From a bacterium (GTDB lineage Bacteria; Electryoneota; RPQS01), in NCBI GenBank assembly GCA_016721565.1, contig JADKHW010000008.1:47044-111043 (forward strand): 64,000 nt of DNA. The letters are read 5' to 3'. Made by a program: the position numbers and the translations under genes. The notes under the pieces are model-generated. The model had not been told where the DNA came from, did not search any database, and saw only the letters and a list, made by a program, of their open reading frames with translations. Below are positions 52,601-59,200 of this stretch, piece after piece (position 1 is the stretch's first letter; each line of letters begins with the position of its first letter).

Positions 52601-53755
52601 CGTTACACTCGTGTGCGATGTCCCGGTGATTCTCACGCGTGCGGCAGTTGTGATAGATCCCGTTATCGGCCACAGGTGCGAACCGTCGTTGGCAGTCGAG
52701 GCCGCAATTGTCTCCCACGAGTCCGCAGGATAGTTACGATTTAGTTCAATCAATACCGGCTCACCGGCCATGTTTGACGACGACCATTGGATATTCGCAG
52801 TGTCACCCGCGACCCAAGTCACAGCCGTGTTCGGTGACGTAACCGTAAGCGATCGCGATCCAATCGTGAAATTTGTATTTGACGTATCCCGCACTGATGT
52901 GTGCGTGGTTCCACTTACGCGAATGCGCGCCGTCCCACCCGTTGGACTGGACACGAGCCATCTATATGTTCCCGCGTTCGCCACGCTTGAGGCAAGCATC
53001 GTCCAAGTTGCCGAGGGATATGTACGATTGATTTCAATCGAGACATTCTCGGACATGTTTTGAGATGTCCATGTAATGTCCGCGCTGTCCCCAACGAGCC
53101 AAGTTACTGCCGTATTCGGTGCAGTGACCGTTACTGATCGCGGAGCAATTGCGAAAACAGCATCCGAACTGTCGCGCGCAGAAGGTACGTTAATACTGCG
53201 AACACGAATGCTCGCGGCGCTTGTCGTTCCCGATGTTACGACCCAACGATACGAGCCCGTGTTACTTGCGCTCGATGTGATTGCAGTCCATGCCCCGGCT
53301 GGATAGCTGCGATTGATTTCTATCGCGACATTTCCGGAAAAACCTGTGGAGCTCCAACGAATCGTGTCCGCATCCCCAACGTACCATGTTTCTCCGCCAT
53401 TCGGAGCTGTCAACGTAACAGAAGGCGGCTGCGATCCAAACAAATCAGCAGTCATCGTTGAAGCAGAATTGCTGATGTTCTGCACCGCAATTCCGGTTAA
53501 CTGATCTGCATAGTTCTTACTATTCGGGCTACTGCTCGCATTGTAGTTGCGATTATTGCTCGATCCGGGGTAAGGATCCCCGGAGTTGCCTTGATTAACT
53601 ATCTGCTCAATCTGCCACAGCGCATCGGCCTGTTCGAGGGCTACTTGATAGTGCCCGCTTCCGGTTCGCCCCGGATACCACTGATTGTTGTTGCCATATA
53701 CTGCATCGTCAATATGGTAGATCAACAGGCCGCTTCCCCGGTAACGACGCATCAT
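49652..53755 (-). CDS. M6 metalloprotease, C-terminal part: twelve Ig-like (Kre9/KNH-type) repeats and sorting domain
   Basis: This is the continuation of the protease gene at 53752-54795. Its apparent ATG is not a real start. After two one-base insertions (at 53760 and 53734-53739) are removed, the junction reads ENRQQF-GYDASLPG-SGLLIYHIDD, the usual M6 peptidase sequence. Residues about 112-1251 are twelve tandem domains of about 95 residues. Each has a PN.G/T...GD.DTI.W start, the core I-E-[IL]-N-R-[STN]-[YF]-P, and a [DN]F[TNS][IV] end. The protein ends QNFPNPFNASTQIRF to TRKVVLMR, a type IX-style sorting domain. The repeats probably form a long stalk presenting the protease. It is the largest repeat protein in the window. 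Confidence 0.85.
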   Translation of the reverse strand: MMRRYRGSGLLIYHIDDAVYGNNNQWYPGRTGSGHYQVALEQADALWQIEQIVNQGNSGDPYPGSSNNRNYNASSSPNSKNYADQLTGIAVQNISNSASTMTADLFGSQPPSVTLTAPNGGETWYVGDADTIRWSSTGFSGNVAIEINRSYPAGAWTAITSSASNTGSYRWVVTSGTTSAASIRVRSINVPSARDSSDAVFAIAPRSVTVTAPNTAVTWLVGDSADITWTSQNMSENVSIEINRTYPSATWTMLASSVANAGTYRWLVSSPTGGTARIRVSGTTHTSVRDTSNTNFTIGSRSLTVTSPNTAVTWVAGDTANIQWSSSNMAGEPVLIELNRNYPADSWETIAASTANDGSHLWPITGSITTAARVRITGTSHTSVTDVSNVNFNIARRTITVSRPNTNITFIIGGPDTIRWASANMSGNVRVELNRGYPNANWETLATSVSNSGWYRWDVAGQASTNARVRVSAVNYSGIADTSDADFTITSASLTLLGPNGGEVKFEGDPDTIRWSSTNLSENIRIDLNRSYPTGSWATIVTSAPNTGSYVRNMPSGITTTARLRIVAINHPSIADTSDANFTVARRSVTVTAPNSAMTWIVGDSADVIWTSQNLTENVTIEINRTYPSVTWTSIATNIANSGSYRCLVTAPTGASTRIRVSGTTHTSVRDTSDTNFSISQRSITVNAPNTATTLVIGDAANITWSAPLLTEPVLIELNRSYPSGSWETIAASTPNDGSQPWTVTGPITTAARVRITGTEHTGVTDVSNVNFTIGQRTIAVTRPNTNITMITGGPDTIRWTSTNMPGNVRVELNRGFPDGTWEVLASSASNAGSYIWNVAGAQSTTARVRVSAVNFASVADTSDTDFTIATATLTLLTPNGGETLYEGDPDTMRWSSTNLNENVRIDLNRTYPSTNWVTIVPSAPNTGSYVRNMPSGITTTARLRVVAINHQGVSDTSDANFSVARRSLTITSPNTAVTWAVGDSNDITWTSQNLSENMNIEINRSYPSSTWTTIAANVENSGTYRWLVSTPTSGTARIRVSGATHSAVRDTSNTNFTIAQRSITVSVPNSNVVWAAGDSASILWTTACMGNEPVKIELNRNYPSGTWEAVVESTPNDGTHRCFVSEPITTTARIRITGTVHMNVADESNTNFTIARRSITVTKPNGGEVWVSGRADTIRWTSANMSGNVAIALNRNFPSGTWETITSSAANNGWYRWVTGGALTENARVRVTAVNFVAIGDTSNAAFAIRVSGAAPSTPGGFSVDGIAGNTVVPTELALVQNFPNPFNASTQIRFALPLAGYVSVTAYDLLGRKVSTILRGERNAGWHEISWQATDDAGRSLPTGTYLIQMISGEFMQTRKVVLMR
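50003..53422 (-). repeat. Tandem array of twelve about 95-residue domain repeats with a 1140-bp higher-order period
   Basis: Counted from the N-terminal side, repeats 1, 5 and 9 share PNGGE...DPDTIRWSS. Repeats 2, 6 and 10 share TW.VGDS.D..WTSQN. Repeats 3, 7 and 11 share EPV.IELNR.YP. Repeats 4, 8 and 12 share the GNV...LNR.FP/YP...W core. DNA positions such as 50221/51361/52501 and 50941/52081 match at exactly 1140 bp, that is four domains of 95 codons. Confidence 0.85.
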
Positions 53756-54795
53756 AGCCTAAACTGCTGCCTGTTTTCGACCAGCACATATTCAGACCCA
53801 CCGCTGGACGGCGCGAGTTTATAAACCGTTGCATTGTTTTCAACGTTCGGAATCGACGCGCTCAACTGACTTGACGTCACGACAGTTGGCGTAACCACAC
53901 CCATACGCACTTTACACCAAGCGTCTGGATGCGCAGGCGATGATCCAAGTGAACCATTCCACGAACCTCCCGCCATCAAACTCCAACGACCTAAACCATA
54001 CGAATCGTTTCCCGTGTCATACAAATCCGGCAGCCCAAACGCAGCGTGACCTAACTCATGCGCATAAACTCCGACGGTCATATCGCCGGGATTTGCCCAC
54101 AACTCCGGTTCCATCGAATACACATAGGCAAATACTCCGTCCACAGCGCGCGGAGAACTGGTCTGCCACTTGTGCGACCAAATGTGATTCGAGTTTCCGC
54201 TATACTCAGCGCCAGTTCCTGCATGTATGACGAACAGCGCGTCCACATAACCGTCACCGTCGTTGTCATAGTTCGCAAAATTGACAACTCCTTCAACCAA
54301 CGCAATGGCGTCTTCCGTTAGCTTTTGTGCGTTGTGCGGGTATGTACCGAATCCGTTTTGCGCGTTTACATAATAAGCATAGGTCTGCGGAGCACGACGC
54401 CAGCCGAGCGCGCTTGGCATATTTACAGTGACAATCGTCAGATTGCCGTATGTAACCTGCGAAATAAAGTGCGGCAGTGTTCCCTGAACGTTGCCGAAGA
54501 GGAGTTGATCGTAAGTTGATGAAGCGGTGCGGGAGGTGTTGTCACTAAAGTCAACTAAGATAGCAAGCGCGTTAAAATTCTCGTCAAGATGCCCTTGCTC
54601 TTGTAGCCGATCCATGAACGGGATGCGCGTCGGCGTGTTGATGCCGCGATTCGCGAGATCCAAATTCTGAGCGGATGACTGCGGATCTATTACTGAGCCA
54701 TTTGCTATCGCATTCGCAAGGTCAGGATGCGGGGGCATTGCAAAAGAGCTGAAAGAGGCGAGTGCTATCGCAGTGATCAACCATCGTAAAATCAT
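53752..54795 (-). CDS. M6-family (immune inhibitor A-like) secreted metalloprotease, catalytic part
   Basis: The start is ATG 54793-54795 with GGAG six bases upstream, giving a signal peptide (MILRWLITAIALASFSSFA). A pro-region leads to the catalytic domain with the zinc motif HELGH (residues 246-250) in VYAHELGHAAFGLPDLYD. The glycine-rich segment GRWSLMAGGSWNG follows and acts as the Met-turn region. NYDNDGDGYVDALFVIHAG is also typical of M6 peptidases. The frame stops at LVENRQQFRL because of an inserted base near 53760. The rest of the protein is the neighbouring frame at 49652-53755. The intact gene would encode about 1716 residues. Confidence 0.88.
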   Translation of the reverse strand: MILRWLITAIALASFSSFAMPPHPDLANAIANGSVIDPQSSAQNLDLANRGINTPTRIPFMDRLQEQGHLDENFNALAILVDFSDNTSRTASSTYDQLLFGNVQGTLPHFISQVTYGNLTIVTVNMPSALGWRRAPQTYAYYVNAQNGFGTYPHNAQKLTEDAIALVEGVVNFANYDNDGDGYVDALFVIHAGTGAEYSGNSNHIWSHKWQTSSPRAVDGVFAYVYSMEPELWANPGDMTVGVYAHELGHAAFGLPDLYDTGNDSYGLGRWSLMAGGSWNGSLGSSPAHPDAWCKVRMGVVTPTVVTSSQLSASIPNVENNATVYKLAPSSGGSEYVLVENRQQFRL

Positions 54796-55229
54796 CATTA
54801 ACTCCGCATGCATTCAGAATAGACATGTTCATCCACGCAAAGTCACTATTGGCAGCAATTGTGCCACGCATGCGAATATCATATCTCTTTGATATGTCAC
54901 ACGATACGTGACAAATCTTCAGTATTTCCGGTCTTGTAAACCATAAATTGGCTGATATGCACCACGACCGATGCCAATTACAGACATAAGAACAATAACG
55001 ATGAATTGGCGAATTGACTAGAGCGACTTATCAACAATGTATGGACAAGTTACCTTCATTCAAGTTCAATTCGAGTAAGAGAGGTTATCTGATTTCAGGA
55101 GCTTTGAATGTATCATTTTTAGCCAATTACTTTGAAATCATCTAATCACTACTTTGTAACTCACGAAAATGTATGAGCTAACAGATGGCCTGCCGTTGCA
55201 TGACAAGTTTCAAAATTTGACTTTGTCAA
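54796..55229. other. AT-rich intergenic stretch without a recognised gene
   Basis: No gene, strong hairpin or repeat is seen in these 430 bases. It should contain the upstream control regions of the divergent protease and cohesin-like genes. A -10-like TATTCT lies at about 54817-54822 on the minus strand but has no well-placed -35. Confidence 0.5.
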
Positions 55230-55258
55230 TTGACAAGCACTGTACAACATTGTATATT
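55230..55258 (+). promoter_or_regulatory. Strong candidate promoter of the cohesin-like gene set
   Basis: TTGACA, 17 bases, TATATT. The -35 is perfect consensus. The predicted start near 55265 is followed by a leader of about 170 bases that contains a mini-ORF with its own GGGGAA site (ATG 55333) and an intrinsic terminator at 55400-55438. Confidence 0.65.
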
Positions 55259-55399
55259 CTTGAAGTAATACTTGACATTATCGCGCGTTATGGTCATTGT
55301 TGATGACCCATTTGTTTCTTCTGGGGAACTGTATGAATTTTTTTTCTAATTGTTGTGGCCTTTTAATTCGGCCCGTCTGCCTGACATCATTCCCGATTT

Positions 55400-55438
55400 C
55401 TGCGCATAACCTGTTGTGTATGCGCAGTTTTTGTTTTT
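55400..55438 (+). terminator. Intrinsic terminator inside the leader of the cohesin-like gene
   Basis: CTGCGCATA pairs perfectly with TATGCGCAG around a ten-base loop, followed by TTTTTGTTTTT. It stands between the strong promoter at 55230 and the coding frame at 55445, so it could attenuate expression or end a leader RNA of about 170 bases. Confidence 0.7.
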
Positions 55439-55444
55439 GGAAGT

Positions 55445-56176
55445 GTGAAGATTTTTGCACAGCCAAATCCGCTCGATGACACAGCTGCTTTCATTCATTT
55501 GGCACCCAATCCAGTAAATGGTTTCGCGTGTGATGAATTCACGGTAAATGTTCAAATGACAGCCACAAACGCGCGCGTGTTTGATCTGCGATTTGTTTTC
55601 GATGCCTCCAATTACACAATTGTTGGTGTGACTGAAGGTAGCCACGCGGCGTTAAATCTTATGCCGCACATGGTTGAAAACGACACGATTTACCTCGACG
55701 GCTTCTTTCATCCGAACTTCACAGGTACGACCGTAATTGCAAGCTTACACTTCATGGCCAACAATCTGGTCGGGGATCAAATATCCATGCTCGGATTTCT
55801 CGACGGCCAAGGCTTCAGCGGCACGGGTGAAGCACCCGATCCGATGATTATTCTTGGCGACAGCACCACAGTCAATCTTGAAGGCACGCTCCCGCTCCCG
55901 CCAGAATCGCTTGTCATCGTTCCTATCCTTGCCGACTCCGTCTGCCTGCGCTGGCACTCGGTACATTATGACACGGACGGCGATACAGTCATCAATCCGC
56001 AGTACTTAGTTGAGTTTGAAGATGTCCTGAACAATCAAGGTGTTTATAATACCATCGGAACCACGTTCGACACATTCTTCTACCACGATTTCATCATTTA
56101 CGAATTTGACCCCGGCGATACAGGCACGGTCAATGTTGGAACATACAGAATTCGCGCAACCAAATGTCCGGAATAA
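55445..56176 (+). CDS. Cohesin-like domain protein, possibly N-terminally truncated
   Basis: This frame of 243 codons starts at GTG 55445. Residues about 15-150 look like a cohesin-type beta-sandwich: CDEFTVNVQMTATNARVFDL, FVFDASNYTIVGVTEG, TVIASLHFMANNLVGDQIS and a closing strand. A fibronectin-III-like part follows (PPESLVIVPILADSVCLRWH to GTYRIRATKCPE). Related proteins are exported, but this frame has no full signal peptide. The frame is open upstream to 55385 across the leader terminator without a start codon. The true start may have been lost or altered. The gene precedes the dockerin/cohesin-containing giant at 56224 by 47 bases. No sorting domain is present. Confidence 0.65.
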   Translation: MKIFAQPNPLDDTAAFIHLAPNPVNGFACDEFTVNVQMTATNARVFDLRFVFDASNYTIVGVTEGSHAALNLMPHMVENDTIYLDGFFHPNFTGTTVIASLHFMANNLVGDQISMLGFLDGQGFSGTGEAPDPMIILGDSTTVNLEGTLPLPPESLVIVPILADSVCLRWHSVHYDTDGDTVINPQYLVEFEDVLNNQGVYNTIGTTFDTFFYHDFIIYEFDPGDTGTVNVGTYRIRATKCPE

Positions 56177-56223
56177 TATCAATGGCCTTGATGTATTCAA
56201 AAACTAAACCATGGGGAGTAACC

Positions 56224-59200
56224 ATGAGTAAGATTGGAAAGATAGTATTAGTACTGTTGGCGGTGTTCGCACTAACCAGCAGAAGTTGGGCGACGCCTTC
56301 GTATCCGATTACAGCCGGACTTGAAGACGCCTCCCGCGCGTCATTAGGTTTTGCTGCAGTACAAACAGATACACGCGATCATCAAGGACCTCTGGATGTA
56401 GCGGACATTTATGTGCCCGGTGACTACACGACGATCCAAGCGGCCATTAACGCGGCCATGCCCGGTGACATTATTCATGTGGGTGCTGGAACCTATGTTG
56501 AGAATGTCATCGTGAACAAATCGCTCACGATCGACGGCGCCGGCGAAGCGCTGACGATTCTCTACCCTGCAGTGTCTGATCCCGGCACCTGTGGTAGCGC
56601 ATCATTCCAGAACTCGCAGGTTATCGTAGTGTCGGCTCACGACGTCACGATTTCAAACCTGACCGTTGACGGCGACAACCCCGGTTTGACTAGCGGCGTC
56701 ATCTCCTATGGTGCCGATCTTGATGCGCGCAACGGTATTATTGAATCGGACGGACCATGGAACAACCTCGTTGTTCACCATGCCACGGTCAAGAACGTTT
56801 ACCTTCGCGGTATCTATGCGCGCAGCGGTGGCAGCGGATTCCATATTCATCATACCACTGTGACCAACGTAGCCGCATGCTACGCTTCAATTGGTATCTT
56901 CAATTTTAGCGGCAGCGGTATCATTGAAGACAACACGGTTTCATATTGCGGAGACGCAATCTCAGCGAACTGGTCGCGCGGAACTCAGTTCCTGAACAAC
57001 ATAATCACGAATAGCAGCAGTGGTATCCACACCGACAACAACGGCGGATCTGGCGGCGTTGCTGACTTGATTCAAGGAAATAATGTTGATGACGGCGCGG
57101 TAAACAGCTACGGAGTCTGGGCATTCTTCCCTTACCTTAACGTTGTTCTCGATAACAATACTGTTAATAACTGTGATGTCGGTCTCTTTTCATGGGGTAG
57201 TGCAGGCGGTCAGGCGCAGTTCACGAACAACGGCGTTGATGGTGAAAACCGCGTGAATTGCACCGGTGTCTATGTGACCACAGGCTTAGACTCATGGGCC
57301 TCCTATCAGTCAAACGGAAATGTGACCTTCAGCGGAAACACAACCGCAGACTGTTTCACAGGCTTTGCCGTCGAAACCGATGAGGACGGAACGTATTCTA
57401 CTACCATTACGACTTCAGGTTACACCTACTCGGGTCACACATACGATGTTTACCTGAGCGGCATGGGCACGCTGAATGTCGGTGCGTTGACTGGAAATAC
57501 CGTTTGGGTGCAGGCTCCTTCGAGAATTCAGAAGGGTGTTGACGTTGCACTGTCGGGTGGTACAGTAACGGCTTCAAACGGAACATATAACGAAGCGCTC
57601 GACATCTACAAGAGCCTTACCCTTGAAGGCCAAAGCCAGGCCGGAGTCGTGATTAACGCCAGCTCGTTTTCCGACTACGGCATTGATGCAACGGGTAATT
57701 ACAACTACGGATTCCATGACTTCACACTCGACGGACCGGATGCTAACATCTCTTCTGCTTACGGTCTGAAAGTATCTGGAGATAATGCGACGGCCGTGAT
57801 TTCCAATCTCACGGTTTACGGTTGCTACAAGACAGGCATTGACTTAAATGGTCTCACCTCTGGTAGCATCACGAACTGCACCTCAACTGGCGCGGCTTGG
57901 GGCAATGGTATGGCTGTAACTGACTGCGACAACATCGCTTTCAGCAATATCACCACAAGCGGAAACGCTTGGGGCGGTGTAGCGGTCTATACTAAGGGTT
58001 CAGCTTTCACAGGCGGCTCAAACAACGTCTCGTTCTCAGGTACGCTGAGTCTTGCCGAAGCCCGTCCAATTTACACTGAGTTGAACGGACCGGCCTATCC
58101 AGCAATTACAAACCTGACTGTTTCGCTTGCTGCTTTCCCGTACGTCATCGGCTCAACATTGGATGCCTATACCGAAGTCTATTCAAGCAGCCAAGCCAAT
58201 GCCGTCGCAACAGCGACCACCATTGGCGTGACAGGCTGGACCTACAATCGTAGTGCAGATTACTTCTATGCAACTCCCGCTCTTAAGATTCAGGCCGCAG
58301 TTGCAGCCGCGGGTTCACTGACTCCGGTCGAAGCCACCTCTGATGAAATTCACTTGTCTTCCGGAACTTTTACTGAATCCGTGAATGTCAACAAATATGT
58401 CAAGATTATCGGCGAAGGTAGCGTCCTCGCCTCGCTGACAACTGTGACCAGCTCGACAGGCCCCGTATTCACAATCGCGGCTTCAGGTTTGAATAACGCT
58501 AATCCACTGCTTCTTCAAGACCTCCAGGTTCTACCAATTGAAGTACCGGGAGTTGACATTGCAAGCGGCTCGTGGTCATTCTTGAAGCTCGATAATGTTC
58601 ACGTCATAGGAACAAACCCGACGAGCGGCACGGAAAACGAATGTGGTCTACGCATTTGGAACACGACCGGCTATCCGAGCCTCTCCAACCTTGTTGTGCA
58701 AGATTGTGCATTCGATAACTTGCACTATGGCTGGTACTTCTTTAAACAGGTCGGTGCGTTTGCGGACAACGTGACGAACGTGACCGTAACGGGAACAAGC
58801 TTCACGCATAATGCCGCTAAGGGTCTTTATGTGGAGAAACTTTCTGATGCTTCATTCACCAGTTGCGAAGTGAATAACAACGGTTGGAATCTTGCGTTTT
58901 TCAATGCAGCATTCAATGCTGGTTTCGACTTCAACCTCAAGGGACAGCAGACCTACCAGAATATCTCGCTTAGCTATTGCGACTTTGAAGGCAACGCGAC
59001 CAGCACCGCTAATGGTGCCGCGCTGATGATCAAGGCTCGCGGCAGCGGCGGCGATCCAAGCTATGACGCAAATCCTGCTTCGTTAACCAACGTTCAATTG
59101 TCAAATTGTAAGATCGTAGGCAATGAACGCGGCGTTCGTTTTGGCGAACCCGGCAAAGCCAACACATCTCCTGCTAACTCCATCGTTACGGATTGCGCTG

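Noticed and set aside
50003..53422. Possible CRISPR-like or satellite array
   Set aside because: Repeats are coding, about 95 codons long and diverged, without short identical repeats and unique spacers.
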